Source: Clostridia bacterium (lineage in GTDB: Bacteria; Bacillota; Clostridia; Christensenellales; CAG-138). From it: a stretch of DNA of 64,000 nucleotides. The DNA lies in the NCBI GenBank assembly GCA_017545535.1, contig JAFWMS010000027.1, forward strand, positions 23,072 to 87,071, in the 5' to 3' direction. How positions within the stretch are numbered: position 1 is the stretch's first letter; each line of letters opens with the position of its first letter. Shown here one piece after another: positions 17,057 to 26,600 of the stretch. A program made the translations under genes and the position numbers. Below the pieces are notes generated by a model. That model did no database searches. It was not told where the DNA came from and was given only the letters and a program-made list of their open reading frames with translations.

Positions 17057-19419
17057 TGATTTCTGATAGAACGGTACACACTCTCGAATTGAACAAGATC
17101 CTGGCGCTGCTGCGGACCCATGCGGTTTCCGACATGGGGAAGGAAGCGGTGGATGCCCTTGCGCCTACCGTGTCCCTGACGGAGGCGGAGCGGCTGTTGC
17201 AGGAGACCACCGAGGCGGAATCCATCTACTGGCGGCTGGGGCACACGCCCATCGACGTCTTCCCGGATATCCGCCCGTCCCTGCGCCGGATGAGCGCGGT
17301 GCTGGCCCTGTCCATGGGGGAGCTGTTGGCGGCGGAGCGGTGTTTGAAGGTCTCCCGCCGGGCCCGGGAGGGCATCCTGGGAGGCAAGGAGCAGGGAGGC
17401 GACGGGCTGCTGTGCCTCATTGCCAACCGGCTCACGGCGCAGCCCACCATCGAGAACGAGATCGCCCGCTGCATCCTTTCGGAGGAGGAGATGGCGGACA
17501 ACGCTTCGCCGGAGCTGGCCCGGATACGGCGACAGATGAAGCTGACCACCGAGAAGGTGCGGGACAAGCTCAACAGCATCATCCGCAGCGCCGGGGACCA
17601 AAAGTATCTGCAGGACCCCATCATCACCATGCGCAACGGCCGCTACACCATCCCCGTGAAGGCGGAGCATCGGCGGCAGATCCCGGGCCTGATCCACGAC
17701 CAGAGCGGCACGGGTCAGACCCTGTTCATCGAGCCTGCGGCGGTGGTGGAGCTGGGAAACGAGTATAAAAAGCTGTTGTTGGACGAGCAAAAGGAGATGG
17801 AGCGGATCCTGGCGGGCCTCACCGCCCTGCTGCAGCCCTTCGCCGACGAGCTCTATACCAGCCTTCAGCTGCTGGCACGCCTCGACTGCATTTTCGCCAA
17901 GGCCATCCTGGCCCGGGAGTACGGCGGCATCCGGCCCAAGCTGAACGACGAGGGACGCATCCGTCTGGTGAACGCCCGCCATCCCCTGATCGACAAGGAG
18001 AAGGTGGTGCCCGTCACCCTGTGGCTGGGGGAGGATTTCGACACCCTCATCATCACCGGCCCCAATACCGGCGGCAAGACCGTAACCTTGAAGACCGTGG
18101 GCCTGTTCACCCTCATGGCCATGTGCGGCCTCTTCCTCCCGGCGGAGGAGGGGAGCCAGGTCTCCACCTTCGACCAGGTCTTTGCCGACATTGGCGACGA
18201 GCAGTCCATCGAGCAGAGCCTGTCCACCTTCAGCGCCCACATGACCAACCTGGTCTCCATCATCGAGCAGGCGGACGACCACACGTTGGTCCTGTTGGAC
18301 GAGCTGGGGGCGGGCACCGACCCCTTGGAGGGGGCGGCTCTGGCCCAGGCCATTTTGGAGCGGCTGCAGGCCATGGGCTGTCGGACCATGGCCACCACCC
18401 ATTACAGCGAGATCAAGGCCTTCGCCCTGTCCCGGGAGGGGATGCAGAACGCCTCCATGGAGTTCGACGTGGATCGGCTCTATCCCACCTACAAGCTCTA
18501 TATCGGCATCCCCGGCAAGTCCAACGCCTTCGAGATCAGCCTTCGGCTGGGCCTGGATCCGGGGGTCATCGACCGGGCACGGCAGTTCTTGAAGAAGGAG
18601 GATCTGGCCTTCGAGGACGTGCTCAGCGGCGCTGAGGAGCAGCGAAAGATCGCCGAGCAGTCCCGTCACGACGCCCAGCTGGCCCTGTGGGAGGCGGAAA
18701 AGCTGCGGAACGACTACGAGAAGGAGAAGCGCAAGCTGGACGAGGAACGTTCACTTCTCCGGAACAAGGCCCGGGAGGACGCCCGGGACATCGTTCGTCA
18801 GACCCGGCGGGAGATGGAGCGCCTCATCACGGAGCTGCGCAACATCAAGAACATCGACCCCTCCATTTTAGAGCGGGCCATTCAGCAAGCCCGGGATTCT
18901 ATGCGCGCTTCGGAGAACGATCTTATGGACGAGGCGGCCCCCGAGGACGATCTGGGAGAGGCGCCTGCGACGGTGAAGGCGGGGGAGAGCTACCATGTGA
19001 TCAGCATCCATAACACCGCCACCGTGCTGAAGGCTCCCGACGCCCGGGGTATGGTGCAGATCCAGGCGGGGGTCATCAAGATGAACGTGCCGCTGTCGGA
19101 GCTTCGGCCCCTGCCCAAGGTCAAAAAGAAGCGGGCGCCCATCACCGGGAAGCCTATCCTTCAGGATATCCAGGAAGTGAAGATGGATCTGGATCTCAGG
19201 GGCATGACCGTGGACGACGGCATGCTGGAGGTGGATCGATACATCGACCTGTGCGCCCGAAACGGTCGAAAGGAGTTCAACGTGATCCACGGCAAGGGCA
19301 CCGGCGCCCTTCGCGCGGGCATCCAGGCGTACCTTAAGACCCATCCCCGGGTCAAATCCTATCGGATCGGCGCATACGGGGAGGGGGACGCGGGCGTGAC
19401 CGTGGTCACGCTGAAATAA
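17056..19419 (+). CDS. mutS2: Endonuclease MutS2
   Basis: 787 residues: MutS-like core and ATPase (Walker A GPNTGGKT, VLLDELGAGTDP), a long coiled-coil segment (about 515-620) and a C-terminal Smr nuclease domain (LDLRGMTVDD, HGKGTGAL). MutS2 suppresses homologous recombination and, in Bacillus, acts on collided ribosomes. It overlaps htrA by one base, an unusual operon partner for it. Confidence 0.96.
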   Translation: MISDRTVHTLELNKILALLRTHAVSDMGKEAVDALAPTVSLTEAERLLQETTEAESIYWRLGHTPIDVFPDIRPSLRRMSAVLALSMGELLAAERCLKVSRRAREGILGGKEQGGDGLLCLIANRLTAQPTIENEIARCILSEEEMADNASPELARIRRQMKLTTEKVRDKLNSIIRSAGDQKYLQDPIITMRNGRYTIPVKAEHRRQIPGLIHDQSGTGQTLFIEPAAVVELGNEYKKLLLDEQKEMERILAGLTALLQPFADELYTSLQLLARLDCIFAKAILAREYGGIRPKLNDEGRIRLVNARHPLIDKEKVVPVTLWLGEDFDTLIITGPNTGGKTVTLKTVGLFTLMAMCGLFLPAEEGSQVSTFDQVFADIGDEQSIEQSLSTFSAHMTNLVSIIEQADDHTLVLLDELGAGTDPLEGAALAQAILERLQAMGCRTMATTHYSEIKAFALSREGMQNASMEFDVDRLYPTYKLYIGIPGKSNAFEISLRLGLDPGVIDRARQFLKKEDLAFEDVLSGAEEQRKIAEQSRHDAQLALWEAEKLRNDYEKEKRKLDEERSLLRNKAREDARDIVRQTRREMERLITELRNIKNIDPSILERAIQQARDSMRASENDLMDEAAPEDDLGEAPATVKAGESYHVISIHNTATVLKAPDARGMVQIQAGVIKMNVPLSELRPLPKVKKKRAPITGKPILQDIQEVKMDLDLRGMTVDDGMLEVDRYIDLCARNGRKEFNVIHGKGTGALRAGIQAYLKTHPRVKSYRIGAYGEGDAGVTVVTLK

Positions 19420-19486
19420 TTTGTCGGATCGGAAAACTGCTGCCTGGTCAGCGGCTTTCTTGACATTGGAGGAGGGAGGAAAAACG

Positions 19487-20995
19487 ATGACCAAAGCGAA
19501 AACGGGCATCATGGCCTGCATCCTTATGGCGGTCCTGCTGCTGAGCACGCTGACGGCTTGCGTTCCCGCCATCAGCGCCATACCAGTGCTCACGGCAGGG
19601 GAAGCCGAAGCTTCGCCTGCGCCTGTTGTCGACGTGCCCTACAAGGACGATGGCTCCAGATATGTCTATCGCTATGCCGCCGGCACCCGGGACAGGGCCT
19701 GGGAGGAGGACATCGTCTTTTTGACCAACCGTTTTTTGGACCCATGGGGCACAGGCCATCCCAAGCTGGTCAAGCAGGGTTGCAGCCTCCATTACTTGAA
19801 GGACCTGAGGGCGGGCTATGAGGATTATGAAAACAAGTATGAATCCCTGTACGAACCTGCCCTTCGGGAAGAGTTTGTCCGACACATCAACGAGCTGCTC
19901 CTGTCCATCGGCGAAAAGAGCGACGATGAACTGCTATTCGGCTGCGCCCAGGCGGCTGCCGTCTTGCACGACGGACATACCGGCCTGATCGCATCCATCC
20001 TCGACACGGCCAGGGAAGCGTTTCCTCTGGGCCTTTGTCCCCTGTATGCAGACGGCGTCCCCGGGGCCTATATCTACGCTGTGCCCAAGGGGCGGGAGGA
20101 TCTGCTCCTGTGCCGCCTGGATGCCATCAACGGCGTGCCCCTTTCCGAGATACTGGACGATGTCTGCACGCTCTTTTCCCATGAACATATCGCCTGGGCC
20201 CAGTATATCGCGTTTCACTACACCTCTCCCAGATGCTGCCCATCCCTGCTGAATGTGGCCATCCTTCGCTATTTCGGCATCATGGGGGAGGAAAAGACGG
20301 CCATCCTCTCCCTGACGGACGAGACAGGCGCCATTCGTCAAGTGGAGATGGCATACTTTACCCAAAAGAGCATGCCTAAATTGATAGCATATTGGCCTGC
20401 TGCAGTGCCCAATGAAAGCGTCGACATCCGTCTTACGGATTCCTACTGGGAGGAGGACGTCTGGTACGAGCTCATTGACGAAGGCCAGGCCCTGTACATC
20501 CGTCTGCGTCAGTGCGCCAGTGAAGCGGACAAAACGGTACTAAAAGCCGTCACCGCGGCGAAGCAGGCGGGCGGTGTCAAAAAGGTGATCCTGGATTTTC
20601 GCGGCAACAGCGGTGGCTCCATCTTGACCGCGGTGGATATAATCCGACAAATCAACGCCCTGGATGCTCCCGACGGCAAGTATGTGCTGATCGATGGAGG
20701 GGCCTTTTCGGCGGCGGTATTGATCCCGGTGGGCCTTAAACGTTTCTGCCCGGACGTGGTGCTGGTGGGCGAACCTGCGGGCATGCCGCCCAACGGTGCC
20801 TTTGGTTCCTGCACCTTCACAACGCCAAACATGCACCTGTCGGTGACTATGGCCATACGCGACTGCTATTATTGCTGGCCGGAAAATGACGATCCTACCC
20901 TGATGCCGGATGTTTTGGTGCACCAGACCCTGGAAGATTATTGGAACGGGATCGACACCGTGCTTGCTTACGTGCTGAGCGATTCAGCCCAATAG
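19487..20995 (+). CDS. S41-family peptidase-like lipoprotein
   Basis: 502 residues from the ATG after GGAGGGAGG. A longer in-frame start at 19421 has no ribosome site. Lipoprotein signal peptide with lipobox LTAC (Cys about residue 25). The C-terminal half carries the S41/tail-specific protease core: VILDFRGNSGGS, a Ser in GGAFSAAVL and VGEPAGMPPNGAFGS. The substrate is unknown and activity is inferred. Its last 28 nt overlap the end of the convergent yihY-like gene. Confidence 0.8.
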   Translation: MTKAKTGIMACILMAVLLLSTLTACVPAISAIPVLTAGEAEASPAPVVDVPYKDDGSRYVYRYAAGTRDRAWEEDIVFLTNRFLDPWGTGHPKLVKQGCSLHYLKDLRAGYEDYENKYESLYEPALREEFVRHINELLLSIGEKSDDELLFGCAQAAAVLHDGHTGLIASILDTAREAFPLGLCPLYADGVPGAYIYAVPKGREDLLLCRLDAINGVPLSEILDDVCTLFSHEHIAWAQYIAFHYTSPRCCPSLLNVAILRYFGIMGEEKTAILSLTDETGAIRQVEMAYFTQKSMPKLIAYWPAAVPNESVDIRLTDSYWEEDVWYELIDEGQALYIRLRQCASEADKTVLKAVTAAKQAGGVKKVILDFRGNSGGSILTAVDIIRQINALDAPDGKYVLIDGGAFSAAVLIPVGLKRFCPDVVLVGEPAGMPPNGAFGSCTFTTPNMHLSVTMAIRDCYYCWPENDDPTLMPDVLVHQTLEDYWNGIDTVLAYVLSDSAQ

Positions 20996-21807
20996 GCATT
21001 GTTTCGCTTCCAGCCGCAGAGGCCGGCGCCGATCAGGACGATATACTGGCAATACAACAGCCACATCATGGTGAGCACCATGGCCGCCATGCTTCCATAC
21101 AGGGTCAGGTCGACTAAGCGGCCGGCGTAAAGAGAGAACAGGGCAGAAAAGAGGATCCAGGCCATGGCGGACAGAGCTGCGCCTGCGCGCACCTCGCGGA
21201 AGGAAAGCTGCTGGCCGGGGATGGAGCGATAGAGAAAGACGAACATCAGCCACAGCAGCACCGCCATGACCAGGTATCGAAGCCACAGCACAGGGCCCAG
21301 AAGCGCAGCGAGATTTGGATACATCAGCCCCATCACCAGAACGATCCGAGAACCGAAAACCAGGACCGCCAGGGACAGCAGGAGCGCTGTCAACAGCGCC
21401 ATAGTCAGCAGGATGGCTCTGAACCTTTGCTGCAGATAGTTGGTCCTTCGTTCAGGATCGACCATGGCCGTCATGCCTTTGAGCAGTTTGGAGAAAGCCT
21501 GAGCGGAGGAAAAGAGCAGCACCACCATGGAAATGGGCAGGGCGGGGAATACGTTTTCGTACACGTTGGTCAGGATGCCCTTCAGCAGTCCCGCCACAGC
21601 CGCCGGGGCAATGCCGTCCATCAGGTGCAGCAAAGCCGCCTCGGAGACGCCCACGCAGGGCACCAGAGAAGCGGCCAAGGCAGCCATGGGGAACAGGGAC
21701 AGGAACATGTAGAAGGCGCAGGAGGCGGCATAGGTGGCCAAACCCCGGCTGCTCAACGCCTCGGCGAACCTTCTGACTCGATTGAACCGGGTATACAGTT
21801 TAGCCAC
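20968..21807 (-). CDS. YihY/BrkB family membrane protein
   Basis: 279 residues with about six membrane spans and the family pattern YAASCAFYMFLSLFPM near the N-terminus. Formerly called RNase BN, now regarded as a membrane transporter-like family of unclear function. It starts 8 nt inside the end of rpe and is the last gene of the def operon. The 3' end overlaps the S41 gene in antisense. Confidence 0.92.
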   Translation of the reverse strand: MAKLYTRFNRVRRFAEALSSRGLATYAASCAFYMFLSLFPMAALAASLVPCVGVSEAALLHLMDGIAPAAVAGLLKGILTNVYENVFPALPISMVVLLFSSAQAFSKLLKGMTAMVDPERRTNYLQQRFRAILLTMALLTALLLSLAVLVFGSRIVLVMGLMYPNLAALLGPVLWLRYLVMAVLLWLMFVFLYRSIPGQQLSFREVRAGAALSAMAWILFSALFSLYAGRLVDLTLYGSMAAMVLTMMWLLYCQYIVLIGAGLCGWKRNNAYWAESLST

Positions 21808-22444
21808 GAAGCAGCCGGATCATTTCCTTGGGGTCGGTGGCGGTGAACACGGCGTTGCCCGCCACCAAAACGGTGGCCCCCGCGGCCCTGCAGCGAGGCG
21901 CCGTCTGGACGTTCACACCGCCGTCCACCTCGATCTCAAAGGACAGCCTCCGTTCCGCCTTGAGGGCGTTCAAAGCTTCGATCTTTTTCAGGACCTGGGG
22001 GATGAACTTCTGCCCTCCGAAGCCGGGGTTCACGCTCATGAGCAGCACCAGATCGCAATCTGCCAACACCTCCTCACAGAGAGCGAGGGGCGAGGCCGGA
22101 TTCAGCACCACGCCCGCCCGCATCCCGGCGGCATGGATGGATTGGAGCACCCGATGGATATGCTTTTCCGCCTCCACATGGAAGGTGAGGATGTCCGCGC
22201 CGGCATCCCGGAAGGGATTCACCCAATCCCCCGGCCGCTCCACCATGAGGTGTACGTCCAAGGGCAGCTTCGTATAGGGCCGGAGGGCCTTGCACATGGC
22301 GGGGCCAAAGGTGATGTTGGGCACGAAATGACCGTCCATCACGTCGAAGTGGACCCAGTCCGCGCCGCTTTCTTCCAACATCTTCACGGCCTCGCCCGTG
22401 CGGGCGAAGTCGGCGGAAAGGATGGAGGGGGCGATCTTAATCAT
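21800..22444 (-). CDS. rpe: Ribulose-phosphate 3-epimerase
   Basis: 214 residues, TIM barrel. Interconverts ribulose-5-P and xylulose-5-P in the pentose phosphate pathway. Visible: MIKIAPSILSADFA, VHFDVMDGHFVPN, HLMVE, MSVNPGFGGQKF, EVDGGVN. The start at 22444 is set by AGGAGG; the longer frame upstream lies inside rsgA. It overlaps rsgA by 8 nt, as in many Firmicutes. Confidence 0.96.
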   Translation of the reverse strand: MIKIAPSILSADFARTGEAVKMLEESGADWVHFDVMDGHFVPNITFGPAMCKALRPYTKLPLDVHLMVERPGDWVNPFRDAGADILTFHVEAEKHIHRVLQSIHAAGMRAGVVLNPASPLALCEEVLADCDLVLLMSVNPGFGGQKFIPQVLKKIEALNALKAERRLSFEIEVDGGVNVQTAPRCRAAGATVLVAGNAVFTATDPKEMIRLLRG

Positions 22445-23303
22445 ACTGGTGTTTCCTCCTAAAGGTAAAATCGTTGGCGATCTGGACATATCGCTCATAT
22501 CGGGCGGGGGAGAGGCGTCCGTCCGTCAGCAGCGCCTTCACGCCGCAGCCGGGTTCGCTTCGATGCATGCAGCCCGGGAAGCGGCAGGGGTCGGCCAGGG
22601 CAAACTCGGGATAGCAGCCCAAGAGCAGCTGCTCGTCGAAGCTGTCCGGCTCGTACAGGGAGAATCCAGGCGTATCCAGCAGCGCCCCGCCGAAGCAGGG
22701 CCATAGCTGGGCGTGACGGGTGGTGTGGCGGCCTCGGTCCGTCTTGCGGGTCAGCTCCCCCACAGGCAGGTCCAGCTCCGGGAGCAGGGCGTTCATCAGG
22801 GAGGACTTCCCCACGGCGGACTGGCCCGCGAAGCAGCAGATCTTGCCCCGGATAGCGTCCTGCAGGGCGTGGAGCCCTTCCCCTGTCCTGGCGGACACCA
22901 CGACCCGGGGAAAGAGGCGATAGTCCCGTTCAAAGGCCTCCCGTATGGAAGGGTCGGCTTCGTCCGCCTTGTTGAGCACCAGCACCGGCTCGATGTGATT
23001 CAGCTTCGCCTGGACGATCAACTTGTCACACAGCAGCCAATCCGGCTCCGGCAGATGGGCGGAGATCACGATGAGCAGCCGATCCACGTTGGCCACCGCC
23101 GGCCGGATCAACAGGTTGCGGCGGGGCAGTATGGCGTCGATCTGGGCGTATCCGGAGGCGTGGAGGGTAAGGGTGACCCGGTCGCCCACCACCGGCGTGA
23201 TGCCCTCCTTGCGAAAGGCGCCTCGCGCCTTGGAGGTGATCACGCCCTGATCCGTGGACACATAGTAGAAGCCGCCCACTCCCTTTATGATAGACCCTTC
23301 CAT
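22437..23303 (-). CDS. rsgA: Ribosome small-subunit maturation GTPase RsgA
   Basis: 288 residues: OB fold, then a circularly permuted GTPase with G4 (VLNKADE) before G1 (GQSAVGKSS) and G3 (DTPG), then a zinc-binding C-terminus (PCRFPGCMHRSEPGC). Releases assembly factors from 30S subunits. Sits 6 nt after prkC in the conserved prpC-prkC-rsgA-rpe group. Confidence 0.97.
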   Translation of the reverse strand: MEGSIIKGVGGFYYVSTDQGVITSKARGAFRKEGITPVVGDRVTLTLHASGYAQIDAILPRRNLLIRPAVANVDRLLIVISAHLPEPDWLLCDKLIVQAKLNHIEPVLVLNKADEADPSIREAFERDYRLFPRVVVSARTGEGLHALQDAIRGKICCFAGQSAVGKSSLMNALLPELDLPVGELTRKTDRGRHTTRHAQLWPCFGGALLDTPGFSLYEPDSFDEQLLLGCYPEFALADPCRFPGCMHRSEPGCGVKALLTDGRLSPARYERYVQIANDFTFRRKHQYD

Positions 23304-23309
23304 GGCTTT

Positions 23310-24848
23310 TTACTCCGAAAACTTCACGTCCTGGGTCCGCACTTCCTCTCCGTTCACCAACAGATACAGGGTGCGGGTGGCAGGGTCGTTGCTGTATACC
23401 GTGGCGCTGATGGAGACCATGGTCTCCTTGGTGCGGACGGTCTCATAGACGATCACGGAGTAGTCGATGTTCTCCGTATTGCTGGTACGGTACACGATCT
23501 GTACCAGGGAATCGTTTTCGGCGATATCCAGCATGAAGGACACGTCGGCCTTATACTTGCCGTGTTTTTCCAAAAGCAGGGTCAAACGCACCTGGTCCGT
23601 AGCGTCGGCCGGGGCGGTGGCGGGGATGCTCTGCGCGATGATGGTGCCGGCACGGCTGTCCCCGGAGGCGTATTCCGGGGCGACGAAGATGTTGGAGATC
23701 CCGGCCACATGGAGGGTCCGCAGGGCGTCGTCCAGCCGGAATCCGACCACGGAGGGCATCCGGCTAGCGTCCGGCGTGGGAAGCTGGCTGGACACGGTGA
23801 CGCTGGCCACGGTGGGCGGTGCGGCCGTGGCGGGGTCTATCTCCTCCACAGGCTCCCCGCTGCCCGAGCACCAGTGGTTCACGAAGCCCAGGTAGGCCAG
23901 GAAGATCACCAGAATAGGCGTGAATACGGAGATGGAGATCCAGGCGTACACGGATAGGGACATGCGGCGGCCGGGCGTCTTTTGCTCTTTCGATTCTCGG
24001 TCCCGGGCAAAGGTGCCGTTGGGGTGGGAGAGGGAGCGGATCAGGTCCGAACGCATGAGCTTGGCGCTGGCATATCGCTGCTGGGGATCCTTCTCGATGG
24101 CCCGCAGCACGATGTCGTTGAGCGCCGGCGGGATGGCGGGGTTCAGATCCTTCGGCGGGGTGGGGGTGGCCGACAGGTGCATCAACGCCGTGGACACGGT
24201 GGTATCCCCGATGAAGGGAACGGTGCCGGTGAGCATCTCATACAGAGAGATGCCGGCGGAATAGATATCGCTCTCCGCGGTCACGGGCAGCCCCTTGGCC
24301 TGTTCCGGGGAGATGTAATGGACGGAGCCGATCACGTTCTTGCCGGAGAAGGTCATGGTGCTGGCGGTGACCTCCCGGGCGATGCCGAAGTCGGCCAGCT
24401 TTGCCTTGCCCCGGTTGGTGACGATCACGTTTTGCGGCTTCACGTCCCGATGGATGATCCCATGGGCGTGGGCATAGGAAAGGGCGTCCAGAATCTGGCT
24501 GCAAATGCCGATGGCCCTTTGGACGGACAGATGGCCACTGGGGCTCTCCTGGATCAGCTGCTTCAGGGTCTTTCCTTCCACATATTCCAAAACGATATAG
24601 GGGACCCCGTTGTCGTCGCCCACGCCGTAGGCCCGCACGATATTCTCGTGGGACAGCTCCAGACTGGCCCGGGCTTCCCGTTCGAACCGGCGCAGGAACT
24701 CCTGATCGTTCAGGAACTCCTCCCGCAGCATCTTGACGGCGACCACCTTCCGGGTGGACATGTTGATGGCGCGATAGACGCGGGCCATACCGCCGCTGCC
24801 TACCTCGCGAATGACGCGATACTTGTTGTCGATGATATCCGGCGTCAA
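23310..24848 (-). CDS. prkC: PASTA-containing Ser/Thr protein kinase (PrkC type)
   Basis: 512 residues: kinase domain (about 10-270) with GSGGMARVY, catalytic HRDVKPQN and DFGIA; one membrane span (about 305-327); an outside part with a single PASTA repeat (MPSVVGFRLDDALRTLHVAGI) and a further C-terminal domain of roughly 80 residues that I do not recognise. Bacillus PrkC has several PASTA repeats, so this one is reduced. PrkC senses muropeptides and regulates growth, wall metabolism and germination. It overlaps prpC by 4 nt. Confidence 0.95.
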   Translation of the reverse strand: MTPDIIDNKYRVIREVGSGGMARVYRAINMSTRKVVAVKMLREEFLNDQEFLRRFEREARASLELSHENIVRAYGVGDDNGVPYIVLEYVEGKTLKQLIQESPSGHLSVQRAIGICSQILDALSYAHAHGIIHRDVKPQNVIVTNRGKAKLADFGIAREVTASTMTFSGKNVIGSVHYISPEQAKGLPVTAESDIYSAGISLYEMLTGTVPFIGDTTVSTALMHLSATPTPPKDLNPAIPPALNDIVLRAIEKDPQQRYASAKLMRSDLIRSLSHPNGTFARDRESKEQKTPGRRMSLSVYAWISISVFTPILVIFLAYLGFVNHWCSGSGEPVEEIDPATAAPPTVASVTVSSQLPTPDASRMPSVVGFRLDDALRTLHVAGISNIFVAPEYASGDSRAGTIIAQSIPATAPADATDQVRLTLLLEKHGKYKADVSFMLDIAENDSLVQIVYRTSNTENIDYSVIVYETVRTKETMVSISATVYSNDPATRTLYLLVNGEEVRTQDVKFSE

Positions 24849-25573
24849 AGCTCAACACCTCCTTCGTTCCGCACGATGACCAGGGAGATGTTGTCTTGGC
24901 TGCCCCTATCGTAGGCCTGCTCCACCAGGGTATGGCAGAGCTCGTCCAAGTCCTGCTTTTTTTGCACCTCAGACAGGATGTCCGCCTCGGAAAGCACGTC
25001 GCACAGGCCGTCTGAGCAGAGCAGGACCGTATCCTTGGGATTCCAGCGGGTATAGAAAACGTCAGGCTCGAAGGAGGACTCAGAACCGATGCAGCGGGTG
25101 ATCACGTTCTTCCGGGGATGATTTTTCGCCTCTTCGGCGGAGAGGAAGCCACGGCGCACCAGCTCCTGCACATAGGAGTGGTCGAAGGTGACCTGCCGGA
25201 TCTCGTCACCGGAGACGTGATACAGCCGGGAATCGCCGATGTTGGCGGTGATGAAATGGTCGTGATAGAAGATGGCGGCCACCAGCGTGGCGCCCATGCC
25301 CCGTAGGTAGCTGTCGCCTTCCGAGGCGGTGAGGACCTGGGCGTTGGCGTTGAAGAAGGCGTCCACCAGCACGTTTTGCGGCGCGTCACAAAGCTCCCGG
25401 GTCCAGGTGTCCAGCGCTTCGATGGAGATACGGCTGGCTACCTCTCCGGCGGCGTGACCGCCCATGCCGTCAGAGACGGCGGCGATCAGCGGATAGTGGG
25501 GATCGAATCGGGTGAACACCACGTCCTCGTTGTTGGCGCGGCGCCCCTGTATGGATAGGCTACTGTATCTCAT
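24845..25573 (-). CDS. prpC: PP2C-family protein phosphatase (PrpC/Stp)
   Basis: 242 residues with PP2C metal motifs VSDGMGGHAAGE, GDSRLYHV, CSDGLCDVL and SQDNISLV. It counteracts the PrkC kinase encoded directly downstream (4-nt overlap). It also overlaps rlmN by 14 nt. Confidence 0.96.
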   Translation of the reverse strand: MRYSSLSIQGRRANNEDVVFTRFDPHYPLIAAVSDGMGGHAAGEVASRISIEALDTWTRELCDAPQNVLVDAFFNANAQVLTASEGDSYLRGMGATLVAAIFYHDHFITANIGDSRLYHVSGDEIRQVTFDHSYVQELVRRGFLSAEEAKNHPRKNVITRCIGSESSFEPDVFYTRWNPKDTVLLCSDGLCDVLSEADILSEVQKKQDLDELCHTLVEQAYDRGSQDNISLVIVRNEGGVEL

Positions 25574-26600
25574 GGATCACCCTCCTTCTCAACTGTCCGC
25601 AGGCGCCGTCGATATCGGCGCCCATCTCCCGCCGCACGGTGGCGGAGGTATGCTCCTCAGCGAGCCACCCGGCGAATTGTTCCGCGTGGGCCCGGCTCAC
25701 ACCCAGCAATGATCGCTCCTTCACGCTGTTCAGCGGGATCAGGTTCACATGACAGACCATGCCGCGGAGGAGCTTTGCAAGGGCCGATGCGTCTTGCCTT
25801 GAATCGTTCACACCCTCCACCAAAGCATATTCGAACACCACGCGACGCCCCGTTTTTTCGGCATAGGTCTTGGCCGCCTGGATAAGGTCGGCGACGGGGT
25901 ACACGTTGGCGATGGGCATCATGGTCTTGCGCACCTCGTCGGAGTGGGCGTGGAGGGACACGGACAAGGTCACGTGGGGCGCGTCCTCGATCAGACGGTA
26001 GATCTTCGGTACCAAACCGCAGGTGGACAGGGAGATGTTCCGGGGGCTGATGTTCAGCTCCTCCGGGCTGGTCACCCGTTTCAAAAAGGTGACCACGTTC
26101 TCATAGTTGTCCAAGGGCTCGCCGCTGCCCATAAGCACGATGTTGGTCACGGACCGGCTCCAACCCTCCCGGGGCGGCTCATCCTGCTCCATGAGCTTGA
26201 GAAAGCTCAGCATCTCCCCGGGACGCAGGTCCCGTACGCAGCCCTCCAGGGTGGAGGCGCAGAACTTGCAGCCCATGCGGCAGCCCACCTGGGTGGAGAT
26301 ACAGGCCGTGTTCCCGTAGCTGTAGTGCATGAGCACCCCTTCCACCAGGTTGCCGTCCTCCAGCAGGAACAGATATTTGATGGTCCCATCCTTGGGGGAG
26401 ATGAGCTTTCGCTCGATGACGCTGCCGCCGTAGGGCAGGGCGGAGAGTTTTTCCCGCAGAGCTTTGGGCAGATTGGTCATCTCCTCCGGCCGGGCGCCCT
26501 TGTTGAGCCACGCCATCACCTGATCGGTGCGAAAGCGCGGCTGGCCCCATTCCGTCATGAGGGCAGAAATGCCGGTTTTGTCCAGGTCCGTCAAATACAT
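25560..26600 (-). CDS. rlmN: 23S rRNA (adenine-2503-C2)-methyltransferase
   Basis: 346 residues, radical SAM. The CxxxCxxC cluster is GCRMGCKFC, followed by NIVLMGSGEPLDNY. RlmN methylates A2503 of 23S rRNA and A37 of some tRNAs. The conserved Cys near the C-terminus (DIDGACGQL) is present. It overlaps rsmB by 10 nt and prpC by 14 nt. Confidence 0.97.
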   Translation of the reverse strand: MYLTDLDKTGISALMTEWGQPRFRTDQVMAWLNKGARPEEMTNLPKALREKLSALPYGGSVIERKLISPKDGTIKYLFLLEDGNLVEGVLMHYSYGNTACISTQVGCRMGCKFCASTLEGCVRDLRPGEMLSFLKLMEQDEPPREGWSRSVTNIVLMGSGEPLDNYENVVTFLKRVTSPEELNISPRNISLSTCGLVPKIYRLIEDAPHVTLSVSLHAHSDEVRKTMMPIANVYPVADLIQAAKTYAEKTGRRVVFEYALVEGVNDSRQDASALAKLLRGMVCHVNLIPLNSVKERSLLGVSRAHAEQFAGWLAEEHTSATVRREMGADIDGACGQLRRRVIHEIQ

